Positions 7,630 to 17,418 of a stretch of DNA of 64,000 bases are shown one piece after another (positions within the stretch are counted from its first letter, which is position 1; every line of letters begins with the position of its first letter). The stretch comes from Psychrobacter immobilis. Lineage in GTDB: Bacteria; Pseudomonadota; Gammaproteobacteria; Pseudomonadales; Moraxellaceae. The notes beneath the pieces are model-generated. The model was not told the origin of the DNA, ran no database searches, and was given only the letters and a program-made list of their open reading frames with translations. The translations under genes were made by a program, and so were the position numbers. The DNA lies in contig NZ_CAJGZN010000002.1 in NCBI RefSeq assembly GCF_904846235.1, positions 124,001-188,000 of the forward strand. Reading direction: 5' to 3'.

Positions 7630-10560
7630 ATGGCAATTGGCTTGTTTATTTTGGCAGTCATCATTCAGTTAGCCGTGGTCTTGGCCATCTTTTTGTTGTC
7701 CTTATCACGGGTCACCGGTAGCATCGTCGCCCTGATTACGGTTATCGTTACCGCAATTATCAGCCCATGGTCGCTCATTTTGGGTATACCAATGGCATTA
7801 CTGTGCTTGGTCTTACTCATTGCACCGCTTCGCCAATCGTTAATCACTAAACCTGTTTATAAGGCGCTGGGCGGTGCGATGCCGAGTATGAGTGATACGG
7901 AGCGTGAAGCACTTGATGCGGGTACTAGTTGGTGGGAAAAAGAGCTGTTTATGGGTGCGCCGAATTGGGATACCTTTGCCAATTATCCTTATCCGCAGCT
8001 CTCAGAAGAAGAGCAGAGTTTCATCGATAATGAAGTAGAAACCTTATGTGCCATGCTTGATGAATGGCAAATTCAGCATAAAGATAAAGACCTATCACCT
8101 GAAGCATGGCAATTTATCAAAAGTAATGGTTTCTTAGGTTTAATCATTCCAAAAGAATTTGGCGGCTTAGAATTTAGCTCTTATGCGCAAAGTCGTGTAA
8201 TGAGTAAAATCGCTTCGCGCTCGCCGACTGCCGCTGTGACCTGTATGGTTCCCAACTCGCTCGGCCCTGGTGAGCTACTGATGCATTATGGTACGGACGA
8301 GCAAAAGCAGCGCTGGTTGCCAGGTCTTGCGAAAGGTGATGAAGTGCCTTGCTTTGGTTTGACTGGCCCTGAAGCCGGCTCTGATGCAGGCGCGATTCCT
8401 GATACAGGTGTAGTTTGCTACGGTATGCACGAAGGCGAGCAAGTGCTTGGCCTACGTATGAACTTCTCTAAGCGCTGGATTACCCTAGCACCTGTCGCTA
8501 CTGTCGTTGGCTTAGCATTTAAAATGCACGATCCTGAAGGTCTACTTGGCAATCCTGAAAAGACCGATTACGGTATTACTTGTGCCCTCGTTCCAGCCAA
8601 CCACGAAGGTGTCGTAACAGGGCCACGTCATAATCCAATCGGCTCACCATTTATGAATGGTACAGTCGATGGTAAAGACGTCTTTATTCCATTAGATTAC
8701 ATCATCGGTGGTGTCGAAAACGCTGGTCGCGGCTGGCGTATGCTGATGGAATGCTTGGGCGTTGGACGTGGTATTTCTCTACCAGCTCTATCGACATCAG
8801 CCAGTGAAATGACCTATCTATCTGTCGGCGCATTCGCCAAAGTTCGCGAACAGTTCAAGATATCCGTAGGTAAGTTTGAAGGTGTACAGGACGCTACTAG
8901 CCGTATGGCGAGTAACACTTATATGTTAGAAGCGTTCCGTCATTTGGTCACTTGCGGATTAAACCAAGGTGGCACGCCATCTGTTATGACGGCCATGGCA
9001 AAATACTATGCGACTGAAACCATGCGTAGCGTCGTCAACGACGGTATGGATGTGGTCGGTGGTCGTGCTGTGCAAATGGGTCCGCGTAATTTCTTAGCGA
9101 CACCTTATCAGGCGATTCCTGTCTCTATCACTGTCGAAGGCGCCAACATTTTGACCCGCTCACTCATGATCTTTGGCCAAGGTGCGATGCGTTGTCATCC
9201 TTATTTATTCGACGAGCTTCAGTTACTACAAAGCGAAGACAAAGCGGCGGCCACTGAAAAATTTGATACCCTTTTCTTCAAACATTTGGGCTACACGTTT
9301 AACCGCGGTGCAAAAGCCTTTGTCGCAGGTTACATCGGTGGTAGCGATAAGGCCCCGAGTTTCGCAGACGCCTTTACCCGTCCCTACTACAAACATGTCA
9401 ACCGTTTAAGTGCGAGCTTTGCCCTAACTGCTGACATGGCCTTAGGACTACTAGCAGGGGACTTAAAGCGTAAAGAGATGCTCTCTGGTCGCTTAGCAGA
9501 TATTCATAGTCATCTATTTATTGCGACTGCTATTTTGCAATTCTATGAGCATGGTAGTAAATCAGAGTCTGAGCGCTTACATGCTGAAGTTGCGCTACAA
9601 AACAGCTTGTACACGATTCAAGAAGCCTTTGTGTCATTCTTTGCCAACCTCCCGAATCGTATGGCAGCCAATGTGGTCAGCTTTGTGACCTTCCCAAGTG
9701 GACGTATCTTCACCCCAGCAAGCGATGAGCTAAAACGCCAATTGGGTGATACTTTCATGGATGATTTTGCAGCCAATCCATTCCGCGATTATCTTAAAAC
9801 CATGGTTTATTACAACACCGATGCAGACGATGTAACTGGTCGTATGGAGCATGCTTATCAGACCTTGGTCGAAATCGAACCATTGTGGCAGAAGTTCAAA
9901 AAGGCAGAGCATCAAGACAGCTTTGAAGGTCTAACCTTTGAAGACCATGTGGTACACGCCAGTCAAAATGGCGGCATTACTGAAGAAGAAGCAGAAGTTC
10001 TGATTCAATATAATGCCATGCGTTTTGATTCATTATTGACCGATACGTTTGACGAGTATCTATCGGAAGCGCTAGAACGTGACAATCCGCATGCGCTTGA
10101 AAATGCAGTTCATCAACTGACTGATTACGCACAGCTAAAAAGACAAGCGCAGAGTAAAAATGGTATCGCTGTGGATACCGATGCAGCTGCCGTTGATGAG
10201 CTAGCCACTAACGAACCAACTATTAATGATCTAGACAGACCTGCAAACACAGACGACCATACTGGCGATGCCAATCCTAATCATGGTTATGAAAGTGATG
10301 GCGATGTAGAGTTAGTCAGTGAGCAAGATACTGTCAAAGAAGTAAATTCGCAGACAGATTTTGAAGAGTCAGAGCCTGAGAGAGAGGCACTCGATCATCG
10401 ACATCGTGATGCTGAGTCACATCTTAACGAGCGTATGGGCAATAACCACAATCGTCATATTGCACCACCTGATGAGATAAATACGGAAGCAAGTGATAAT
10501 GATATCAAACCTTTAGAGCGCCAATCACCTTTGTCCCGCGAAGAAGACGATAAGGTTTAA
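7630..10560 (+). CDS. fadE: Acyl-CoA dehydrogenase FadE with long acidic C-terminal tail
   Basis: Membrane-associated acyl-CoA dehydrogenase performing the first oxidation step of beta-oxidation. Two hydrophobic segments occupy residues ~1-70, as in E. coli FadE. The flavoprotein core follows, with FGLTGPEAGSDAG near residue 245, RITLAPVATVVGLAFK-type and GGRAVQMGPRNFLA segments, and SITVEGANILTRSLMIFGQGA near 505. E. coli FadE has about 814 residues; this one has 976. The extra ~135 residues (from about 840) are a polar tail dominated by D, E, N and H, with no recognisable fold. It has an AAAGGAG ribosome site and a terminator at 10637. It works with the two FadD ligases at 49.9-54 kb. Confidence 0.95.
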   Translation: MAIGLFILAVIIQLAVVLAIFLLSLSRVTGSIVALITVIVTAIISPWSLILGIPMALLCLVLLIAPLRQSLITKPVYKALGGAMPSMSDTEREALDAGTSWWEKELFMGAPNWDTFANYPYPQLSEEEQSFIDNEVETLCAMLDEWQIQHKDKDLSPEAWQFIKSNGFLGLIIPKEFGGLEFSSYAQSRVMSKIASRSPTAAVTCMVPNSLGPGELLMHYGTDEQKQRWLPGLAKGDEVPCFGLTGPEAGSDAGAIPDTGVVCYGMHEGEQVLGLRMNFSKRWITLAPVATVVGLAFKMHDPEGLLGNPEKTDYGITCALVPANHEGVVTGPRHNPIGSPFMNGTVDGKDVFIPLDYIIGGVENAGRGWRMLMECLGVGRGISLPALSTSASEMTYLSVGAFAKVREQFKISVGKFEGVQDATSRMASNTYMLEAFRHLVTCGLNQGGTPSVMTAMAKYYATETMRSVVNDGMDVVGGRAVQMGPRNFLATPYQAIPVSITVEGANILTRSLMIFGQGAMRCHPYLFDELQLLQSEDKAAATEKFDTLFFKHLGYTFNRGAKAFVAGYIGGSDKAPSFADAFTRPYYKHVNRLSASFALTADMALGLLAGDLKRKEMLSGRLADIHSHLFIATAILQFYEHGSKSESERLHAEVALQNSLYTIQEAFVSFFANLPNRMAANVVSFVTFPSGRIFTPASDELKRQLGDTFMDDFAANPFRDYLKTMVYYNTDADDVTGRMEHAYQTLVEIEPLWQKFKKAEHQDSFEGLTFEDHVVHASQNGGITEEEAEVLIQYNAMRFDSLLTDTFDEYLSEALERDNPHALENAVHQLTDYAQLKRQAQSKNGIAVDTDAAAVDELATNEPTINDLDRPANTDDHTGDANPNHGYESDGDVELVSEQDTVKEVNSQTDFEESEPEREALDHRHRDAESHLNERMGNNHNRHIAPPDEINTEASDNDIKPLERQSPLSREEDDKV

Positions 10561-10636
10561 TAATCTATTCTGTTTTTAATATTGCTATTAGAAACTGAGT
10601 ATTATTAGATTTATAGTAAGAGTTTCATTTTTTATT

Positions 10637-10672
10637 AGCCAGACTATCTATAAACGATAGTCTGGCTTTTTT
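10637..10672 (+). terminator. Rho-independent terminator after fadE
   Basis: Perfect 12-bp inverted repeat (AGCCAGACTATC / GATAGTCTGGCT) with a 7-base loop, followed by six T. It lies 77 bp after the fadE stop. Confidence 0.92.
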
Positions 10673-10808
10673 AGGTCTATTGGAAATTCTAAGCTTAATT
10701 AATCATATGAGTCTTATTCTTTTCTTTGCATTTCGATAACTTGAAATCAATGGTTCAATATCAATAGTTTGACATATTTGCTTACCCTAAAAACTCTTTC
10801 ATGAATAT

Positions 10809-10830
10809 TTTGTTTCATATGGGAAACAAA
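10809..10830. promoter_or_regulatory. Palindromic operator-like site upstream of the DAACS symporter
   Basis: Perfect 8-bp inverted repeat TTTGTTTC-N6-GAAACAAA with no T tract, in the 411-bp AT-rich gap (10673-11083) ahead of the symporter gene. A TTGACT hexamer at 10847-10852 could be a -35 element, but its -10 partner is weak. The rest of the gap holds only short implausible frames. The binding protein is unknown. Confidence 0.4.
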
Positions 10831-11083
10831 CCGTTTAGAATAAATATTGACTATATTATGGGCACATAGTTGTAACGAGAAATATACATTTAGAATAAAA
10901 TCAGAAAAAAATCTTGCAGTGCCCTTAGCTATTCTTTTATATTGTCCACGAAAATGTGACATCGAGCGACAATCACAGGAACTTAATAGTCATAACAAGC
11001 TTTGTAGTAAGGCTGATAAGTACAATCATGTTGGCTAATGAACACTTACTATAAAGCTGTTATGCACACAAAGGATATGAATT

Positions 11084-12460
11084 ATGTGGAAGAATTTAGG
11101 ACTGACGGGCAAGATCATTGTTGCCATGGTGCTCGGTATTGGACTGGGCCTATTTCTAAACTACTCAGGATTGAACGGCGAAGGTGGCTTTGTTAACACT
11201 TACATCACCAATGGCTTCCTTGCCATTGTTGGTAAACTATTTGTCAACTCGCTAAAAATGTTGGTCGTACCTTTGGTGCTTATCTCACTGATTTGCGGTG
11301 TATGCGGTATTGGTGATATTCGCCTACTTGGACGTATTGGTACCAAAACGTTCATTATTTATATGATAACCACTGCACTCGCTATTGCGACTGCGATTGG
11401 ACTTGGCTCGCTATTCGGTATCGGTAAAGGCATGAATATCGGAACGGAAGCCGAGTTTGAAGCTGCGTCAGCGCCGCCTCTACTTGATGTATTCTCTAAC
11501 ATTATCCCATCGAACCCCATCAGCGCGATGGCAAATGGCGATATGTTATCGATCATCTTCTTTGCTATTTTGATCGGCGTCAGTATCTTGATGGTCGGTA
11601 AACCTGCCAAAGGCTTAGTGCAGAGCCTAGAGCTAATCAACGAAGTCATCTTAAAGATGGTCACGATCATCATGAACCTTGCACCATATGGTGTATTTGC
11701 GCTATTGACCAAAGCAATGGCAGAGCTAGGTTTAGACTTGATTTGGTCACTACTGGGTTATGTCGCGGTATTGGTCGGTTCATTGGCCTTCCACTTCTTT
11801 GTCACCATGATGATTGTACTTAAAGTATCTTCAGGCCTGTCTATCAAGACGTTCTTGGCAAAAATGCGTGAAGTACAGATCTTTGCTTTTAGTACCTCAA
11901 GCTCAAACGCGACGATTCCTATTACCTTGCGTACGGTTACCAAGCGTATGGGTGTAAACAACTCAGTTGCCTCGTTCACTGTTCCTTTTGGTGCTACCAT
12001 CAATATGGATGGTACGGCTATCATGCAGGGTACTGCGACCATCTTTATTGCCAACATTTACGGCATTGATTTGGGTGTAACCGAATACTTAACCGTCATC
12101 TTGATGTCAGTACTGGCGTCTGTTGGTACGGCTGGTGTACCTGGTGTTGGTCTAATCATGCTGTCTATGGTATTTGCTCAAGTGGGTCTGCCAATCGAAG
12201 GTATCGGTCTAATCTTGGGTGTGGATCGTATCCTTGATATGTTACGTACTGCTGTAAACGTTGGTGGTGATGCTGCTGTTACTACTATCGTAGCAAAATC
12301 AGAAGGCAAAATGGATCTGGCTATTTACAACGATCCTAATGCTGGTGCAAAAGACGTATTTGATGGTCATATCGATGAAGACAATGAGCGTGAGTTCTCT
12401 GAAGTCTTTAGTGATGGCATCATGGGTAGTGAATACGATGATGTCGATCGTCGCCGCTAA
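11084..12460 (+). CDS. Dicarboxylate/amino acid:cation symporter (DAACS, GltP/DctA type)
   Basis: 458-residue secondary transporter that takes up glutamate/aspartate or C4-dicarboxylates with H+ or Na+. It has about eight membrane segments plus the two hairpin loops of the GltPh fold. The serine-rich HP1 tip reads FSTSSSNATIP, TM7 carries the NMDGT motif within PFGATINMDGTAI, and HP2 reads ASVGTAGVPGVG. The next TM carries DRILDMLRTAVNVGGD, the substrate-carboxylate/amine region. The polar C-terminal tail is acidic. The ribosome site AAAGGAT precedes the ATG. It stands alone between two terminators, so it is probably monocistronic. Substrate choice between glutamate and dicarboxylates cannot be fixed by eye. 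Confidence 0.92.
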   Translation: MWKNLGLTGKIIVAMVLGIGLGLFLNYSGLNGEGGFVNTYITNGFLAIVGKLFVNSLKMLVVPLVLISLICGVCGIGDIRLLGRIGTKTFIIYMITTALAIATAIGLGSLFGIGKGMNIGTEAEFEAASAPPLLDVFSNIIPSNPISAMANGDMLSIIFFAILIGVSILMVGKPAKGLVQSLELINEVILKMVTIIMNLAPYGVFALLTKAMAELGLDLIWSLLGYVAVLVGSLAFHFFVTMMIVLKVSSGLSIKTFLAKMREVQIFAFSTSSSNATIPITLRTVTKRMGVNNSVASFTVPFGATINMDGTAIMQGTATIFIANIYGIDLGVTEYLTVILMSVLASVGTAGVPGVGLIMLSMVFAQVGLPIEGIGLILGVDRILDMLRTAVNVGGDAAVTTIVAKSEGKMDLAIYNDPNAGAKDVFDGHIDEDNEREFSEVFSDGIMGSEYDDVDRRR

Positions 12461-12491
12461 CCCACTCCTGCTAGATAGAAGTGCATAAAAT

Positions 12492-12525
12492 AAAAAACCT
12501 CAGTCAAGTTGGCTGAGGTTTTTTT
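12492..12525. terminator. Terminator between the symporter and a convergent TSUP gene
   Basis: CCTCAG / CTGAGG stem extended by CAA/TTG pairs, flanked by six A on the left and seven T on the right. It can therefore act on both converging genes. Confidence 0.88.
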
Positions 12526-12578
12526 ATGATCAATAACCAGTAAATAATAATGGTTGATACGGTTCTATCAACAACTAA

Positions 12579-13334
12579 TTAGCCAAACACGTACTTGGTC
12601 AACATCGCCAGACAGACCAGTACAATCACTGGACGAATCAATTTGCTACCGCCTTTGACCACCATATGCGAGCCAAAATAGGCGCCGATGGTTTGTCCAA
12701 CCATCATCGCTAGCCCCACTTTCCACAGTACGTTACCACCCAAAATAAAGAAAATTAACGAGCCAATATTGGTCGATAAATTCAACACTTTAGCCGCGCC
12801 TGTTGCTTCGATAATTTGACGACCACGTAATGCCACATTGCCAAGCGCAAAAAACATACCAGTACCTGGACCAATATAACCATCATAAAAACCAATCAAC
12901 GGTGCCACAACTTTTTGCCACTTACTCTCTGAGATACGCGGTGCAGCCTCTACTTCACCTAATCTAGGGGCAAATAATGTATAGATACCGATAGCCGCGA
13001 TTAAAAACGGAATCACCTTTTCAAGCAAGTCAGGTGGCGACATCTGTACAGCGATGGTACCGATAACGGAACCAATAAAAGCGGCAATGATAGCTACTTT
13101 GATTCGTTGCGGTTTGACGACTCCTTTTCTAATCATAGTAATAGACGCCGCTAGTGCGCCTGATGCCGCTTGCAGTTTATTCGTACCAAGCGTCAATACT
13201 GGTGGGATGTTGGCCAGTAGCATGGCAGGGATGGTCAACAACCCGCCGCCGCCAGCGATAGCATCAATAAATCCTGCCAATGCGGCCACCGCAGTAAGCA
13301 TTAAAATAATCTCTAACGAGAAAGTTAAGTCCAT
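12579..13334 (-). CDS. TSUP family permease (YfcA-like)
   Basis: 251 residues with about eight hydrophobic segments. The diagnostic YfcA-type opening is AGFIDAIAGGGGLLTIP near residue 20, then LGTNKLQAASGALAAS. The second repeat has GFYDGYIGPGTGMFF and TGAAKVLNLSTNIGSLIFF. These are hallmarks of the TauE/SafE superfamily, which moves anions such as sulfite or organosulfonates across the inner membrane; the substrate is unknown. The open frame extends to 13448, but I start at ATG 13334: the family normally begins just before this point, and AGG lies about eight bases upstream. The extra upstream stretch would be a poor signal peptide. Confidence 0.88.
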   Translation of the reverse strand: MDLTFSLEIILMLTAVAALAGFIDAIAGGGGLLTIPAMLLANIPPVLTLGTNKLQAASGALAASITMIRKGVVKPQRIKVAIIAAFIGSVIGTIAVQMSPPDLLEKVIPFLIAAIGIYTLFAPRLGEVEAAPRISESKWQKVVAPLIGFYDGYIGPGTGMFFALGNVALRGRQIIEATGAAKVLNLSTNIGSLIFFILGGNVLWKVGLAMMVGQTIGAYFGSHMVVKGGSKLIRPVIVLVCLAMLTKYVFG

Positions 13335-13590
13335 GACACTGACCTGCAAAATATGATAAGAAGAGAAAAAGGAGTTATGAGATAAGGCTAAAATATCATT
13401 ATCGATAAGCTGACAGCTTACCAGTGCTAGCAAAAGAAATAATGACACGTCGCACAGCGCTGCTCATTATAAAGATAAAACCATAAAAAAAGCCAAAAAC
13501 GTAACAAAGTCTGCTAAATTTGTCTAATAACGTTCCGAATCTGCTCAGCCGAATAGCGACTGATTAAAAAGATGTAACGACTTACAACTA

Positions 13591-13617
13591 TTGTGCTCGC
13601 CAAATCCTCTTTATAAT
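13591..13617 (+). promoter_or_regulatory. nhaA: Possible sigma70 promoter for nhaA
   Basis: TATAAT at 13612-13617 is a perfect -10. The upstream TTGTGC at 13591-13596 would be the -35, with a short 15-base spacer. It lies about 180 bp before the nhaA start in the 465-bp divergent gap (13335-13799), which otherwise shows nothing I can name. Confidence 0.35.
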
Positions 13618-13799
13618 ATTGCTATTGTGAATATAAAAAAGTAGACCGTTGGCACTGGCTCAACGTATTTTGTTGTCTATATTGATAAGAGTATGAGAAA
13701 CTGTTTCTGTCTATTTGCTACCCCCATATTATAGGTAGCGCAGACATTGATGGATATTTGAGGTTATTTAGTAAATTGTATTTAGCGAATGAGGATGAT

Positions 13800-15002
13800 A
13801 TGGCAATACGAAGGATTAAGGCATTTTTTGAATTTGAGGCAGCAGGCGGTATCGTCTTAGCATTGGCTGCCATTGCTGCAATGATCATTGCCAACTCCCC
13901 TCTTAATGTTTGGTATGAAGGCTTTATTCATGCACCAGTCGCCATTCAGATTGGTGAGTTTGCGATTGCCAAAGACGCTCATCACTGGATTAACGATGGT
14001 CTGATGGCGGTTTTCTTTTTCTTGGTTGGATTAGAGCTTAAGCGTGAAGTACTCATTGGCGAGCTGTCCAACGTCAAACAGATAATACTGCCAGCAGGGG
14101 CTGCACTTGGCGGTATGATTATGCCAGCGATTGTCTATCTGCTCTTTAACTATAATGAGCCTGAGTTTTGGAAAGGTTGGGCCATTCCTGCGGCTACAGA
14201 TATTGCGTTTGCACTCGGTATTTTGAGTCTTTTAGGTAACCGTGTACCTAACTCTTTAAAGGTATTTTTGGTCTCTATTGCTATCTTCGATGACATCGGT
14301 GCGATTCTGATTATTGCTTTGTTTTACACCAGTGAGTTGTCGCTAGAATCATTAGCAGTAGCTGGTCTATGTTTGCCGTTCTTATATGTTCTTAATCGCC
14401 GTAACGTTACCAACATCACGCCCTATCTACTCATTGGTCTGATCATGTGGATTGCCGTACTCAAGTCTGGTATCCATGCAACATTGGCAGGTGTGGTACT
14501 AGCACTGTTTATTCCGATGTTCGACCGCACTGATCCTGAGCACTCTCCGCTTGAAGAGCTAGAGCATGATCTGCACAATACCGTCGCCTTTGGTATTTTA
14601 CCAATCTTTGCTTTTGCCAACTCGGGTATCTCGCTCGAAGGCGCAGGTTTTGCTGAGTTATTCCACTCAGTGCCGCTAGGTATTGCCGCTGGTTTATTTA
14701 TTGGTAAGCAGTTAGGCGTCATGTTCATGTGCTGGTTAATCTTTAAGCTTGGTATCTCAACCATGCCAAAAGGTATGGACTATAAGCAAATCTACGGTGC
14801 AGCTCTATTGTGTGGTGTTGGTTTTACCATGAGTTTGTTCATTGGTGGCTTAGCGTTCGCTGGCGACACCACTATGTTTGATGAGCGCTTGGGTATTATC
14901 ATGGGTTCAATCGTCTCTGGTATTGCTGGTTACATCATGCTAAAAATGAGCTTGAAAGACAATGCTAGCGGTACATCGGTCGATTTGACTCGTCCACATT
15001 AA
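13800..15002 (+). CDS. nhaA: Na+/H+ antiporter NhaA
   Basis: 400-residue inner-membrane antiporter that exports Na+ (or Li+) for H+. The ion-site aspartates are present as D134 ([10 protein letters not shown]) and the tandem D164-D165 ([10 protein letters not shown]), matching D133, D163 and D164 of E. coli NhaA. About twelve membrane segments are seen, including [18 protein letters not shown] and [15 protein letters not shown]. The frame could begin at a TTG at 13758. I chose ATG 13800 because GAGGATGAT precedes it and the resulting N-terminus ([15 protein letters not shown]) aligns with the family start. No nhaR is adjacent. Sodium tolerance fits a marine or cold saline lifestyle. Confidence 0.95.
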   Translation: MAIRRIKAFFEFEAAGGIVLALAAIAAMIIANSPLNVWYEGFIHAPVAIQIGEFAIAKDAHHWINDGLMAVFFFLVGLELKREVLIGELSNVKQIILPAGAALGGMIMPAIVYLLFNYNEPEFWKGWAIPAATDIAFALGILSLLGNRVPNSLKVFLVSIAIFDDIGAILIIALFYTSELSLESLAVAGLCLPFLYVLNRRNVTNITPYLLIGLIMWIAVLKSGIHATLAGVVLALFIPMFDRTDPEHSPLEELEHDLHNTVAFGILPIFAFANSGISLEGAGFAELFHSVPLGIAAGLFIGKQLGVMFMCWLIFKLGISTMPKGMDYKQIYGAALLCGVGFTMSLFIGGLAFAGDTTMFDERLGIIMGSIVSGIAGYIMLKMSLKDNASGTSVDLTRPH

Positions 15003-15202
15003 TGAAACGTAGAGTAGCTTATAATGGTACTGCTTAATGTTGATGCCACTTATAAGCTGCTCTATTTTGTTTATATATGCGTTAACGAGATATCTGTAAG
15101 TGTCCTAACAATCAATGACAAAGCTGCATAATGTGATTAATTGCTAGCATCATTTATTTGTGTTCATAGTTATTATCGTTATCACAGCTATCGGAGCTAA
15201 CC

Positions 15203-15805
15203 ATGTACCGACCTATACACCGCGTTGTACGTCAACTGGCATTAGGGTTATCTGTTTTCGGTAGTATCTATCTGCTAGCAGGCTGTGCAACACTTTCTAA
15301 GCAAGAATGTCTCGTCGGTGACTGGCAAGCTATCGGCTATAACGATGGCGTGGCAGGTTACCATTCAGACCGCTTAGCATCTCATACAAAAGCCTGTGCC
15401 AAAGCTAGCGTCGCGCCTGACTATCAGGCATGGGAGCGAGGTCGTAAACTTGGTCTGCAACAATACTGCACCATTAATAATGCCTATAACATTGGCAGAC
15501 GTGGTCGTCAGTTGAACAATGTTTGCCCGATCACTATGGCCAATACATTGCAAGCGGCTAATCAAAAAGGGCTAGATTATTACGCCTTAGACAGTCAGTT
15601 GGACAAAGACAATCGCCTCCTAGATACTTACCAATCAGAATTCGATAAGCTAGAAAATGGTGACATGCTAGATTTTGCTAATGAAAAAGAAGCCCGTGCA
15701 CGGCTGCTATCTCTATCTGATGAGATTCGTGATACCAAACGCCGTATCCGAATAACACAGCATCAATTAGATTCATTGAACCAATCCAGTAATTTTTACG
15801 AATGA
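15203..15805 (+). CDS. DUF2799 lipoprotein
   Basis: 200 residues. A lipoprotein signal occupies the first ~28 residues and ends in LLAGC, predicting lipidation and outer-membrane or periplasmic placement. The mature part matches the DUF2799 pattern: GDWQAIGYNDGVAGY, repeated conserved cysteines, WERGRKLGLQQYC, NIGRRGRQLNNVCP. The C-terminal third is a predicted coiled coil (QSEFDKLENG to TQHQLDSLNQ). Function is unknown. A TCGGAG ribosome site precedes the ATG. It lies 77 bp upstream of the Lcp-like gene on the same strand, so co-transcription is possible. Confidence 0.85.
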   Translation: MYRPIHRVVRQLALGLSVFGSIYLLAGCATLSKQECLVGDWQAIGYNDGVAGYHSDRLASHTKACAKASVAPDYQAWERGRKLGLQQYCTINNAYNIGRRGRQLNNVCPITMANTLQAANQKGLDYYALDSQLDKDNRLLDTYQSEFDKLENGDMLDFANEKEARARLLSLSDEIRDTKRRIRITQHQLDSLNQSSNFYE

Positions 15806-15882
15806 TTGTGATGCGAAGCTATTGCAATGCAAGTTTTATGCTCTAAGGCATGTCCTCACTCTGAAAATGGTACTTGATAACT

Positions 15883-17286
15883 ATGGATAAGAAAATCATC
15901 AATACGGCAAGTACTCCAACTGACAAACCTGACTTTCAGTCATCGAATGCTCAATCATCGAATGCTCAATCATCGAACGCTCAATCATCGAACGCTTATC
16001 AGCGTCATGGACGTACCACTGCTATCGATGACCATAGCGATTTGCAGGTTCTAAAACGCATTAAACGTTATTTATTACCAAAAGACTTTACGATCTCGCC
16101 TGCTCTACTTGATGAGATAGTAGCAGGTTATGATATTGGTGATCCGCTTGCAGACGCGTTAGCTGCACAGAGCATAAAATTTGCAAAGCCCTTACAGCAT
16201 ACTATTCTTAGCGATAGTTCAAACAATAATCCTGCAAGCAATTATCTTGTAAACAATCCATTATTTAGCGCACTCACTGAGCAATTTAGCAGCCATCCTG
16301 ACTGGTTCGACCCAAAGCTTGCTCAGATAGGTGCGATTGCCTATCGGCGATATCCGTTGATGCTCATTTGGCTATTGCGTAACGTTGCTCTAATGGCAGG
16401 CTATAGCATTCCTGCCCTCTCGTTACCGCTCATTCAGACGGGCGCACTGATGCACGATGCGCTACCGCGATTGATGCGTACTTACGCTTATATCTTGGCC
16501 GTGTCTGAACACCCCTCATCTAATATGAGCACACGCAATCAAAACAAACCTATCGAGCAAGTATTGGCTATTGGCTCTGAAGGCTGGCGACAATCGATCC
16601 AAGTACGTCAGATACATACCTTGGTACGGCAAAATTTACTCAAAGGGAAACGCAGTGCTGCTACAGGTGTGATACCAAACGCCGAGCAACATCATAACCC
16701 TGACGGCAGTTGGAATACTGACTATTGGGGCATCCCTATCAATCAAACCGATATGATTGCCACCCACTTACAGTTCTCATTACTTATTATGCGCGGTCTA
16801 CGATTACTGGGCGCACGTATTAGTACAGAAGAAGCTGAAGGTATCCTGCATCTATGGAATCTTGCCAGTTATTGGATGGGGGTTGATCTAGATCGTCTGC
16901 CAAAAGATGAGGCCGCGTGTTGGGAATGGCTCTATACCTATCTATCGATACAGCAGCTAGATTTTAAGATGGGACAGCCATTGGCAAAAGCATTGCACGA
17001 TTTACCGCGTCAGCTGATGGGTGAAGACAATCGCCGTGGACGTTTTGTCGAAATGGTCAACGCCAGTGTCACCCGCACCTTAGTTGGTGATGACATTGGT
17101 GACGGCTTAAACTTACCAAAATCGAAGATACGCTTTGGCGTGTTGTCTTCAGTGCCGATTCTTTTTGCGCTCGATACTGCACGGCAGCATAATGCGTCCG
17201 TAGCCCATAAGCTAGAAGCATTCCGTGCCAAGCGCCAAGACAATATGAACTGGTGGCTTAAAAAGAACGATGATTATTATAAATAG
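15883..17286 (+). CDS. Lcp/MpaB-like (DUF2236) putative heme oxygenase
   Basis: 467 residues. It resembles the family that includes the rubber oxygenase Lcp and ER-bound oxygenase MpaB, which use a b-type heme. Corresponding segments are VRQIHTLVRQ around residue 245 (family proximal-His region), WGIPINQTDMIATHLQFS (Lcp has IPISQADM at the matching place), and STEEAEGILHLWNLASYWMGV (Lcp: AESEGFLHSW..). No signal peptide is visible, unlike secreted Lcp, so a cytoplasmic or unknown substrate is likely. Near the N-terminus lies a fourfold pentapeptide repeat (QSSNA). The frame has a TTG at 15874; I use ATG 15883, with a weak ribosome site. Family is likely; substrate is unknown. Confidence 0.78.
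   Translation: MDKKIINTASTPTDKPDFQSSNAQSSNAQSSNAQSSNAYQRHGRTTAIDDHSDLQVLKRIKRYLLPKDFTISPALLDEIVAGYDIGDPLADALAAQSIKFAKPLQHTILSDSSNNNPASNYLVNNPLFSALTEQFSSHPDWFDPKLAQIGAIAYRRYPLMLIWLLRNVALMAGYSIPALSLPLIQTGALMHDALPRLMRTYAYILAVSEHPSSNMSTRNQNKPIEQVLAIGSEGWRQSIQVRQIHTLVRQNLLKGKRSAATGVIPNAEQHHNPDGSWNTDYWGIPINQTDMIATHLQFSLLIMRGLRLLGARISTEEAEGILHLWNLASYWMGVDLDRLPKDEAACWEWLYTYLSIQQLDFKMGQPLAKALHDLPRQLMGEDNRRGRFVEMVNASVTRTLVGDDIGDGLNLPKSKIRFGVLSSVPILFALDTARQHNASVAHKLEAFRAKRQDNMNWWLKKNDDYYK
15937..15996 (+). repeat. Four 15-bp in-frame tandem repeats
   Basis: Four consecutive 15-bp units, consensus CAATCATCGAAYGCT, encode (QSSNA)x4 near the N-terminus of the Lcp-like protein. Copies differ at one or two bases, and the last two are identical, which suggests recent slippage or unequal exchange. 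Confidence 0.95.
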
Positions 17287-17418
17287 ATGACCATAGTCAT
17301 CCCACTATAAAAGCATTACTGTGTTAACCTCGTTTGAAGTATCACATATACATCTACACTCGGTTGCCTTGTACTACTTTTAAATTGCATCGACTATATT
17401 ATAAGTAGATGACATTTC

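Noticed and set aside
10747-11038. Two overlapping short frames (one per strand) before the DAACS gene
   Set aside because: No ribosome sites, no recognisable protein features, mutually exclusive overlap and AT-rich noncoding character.
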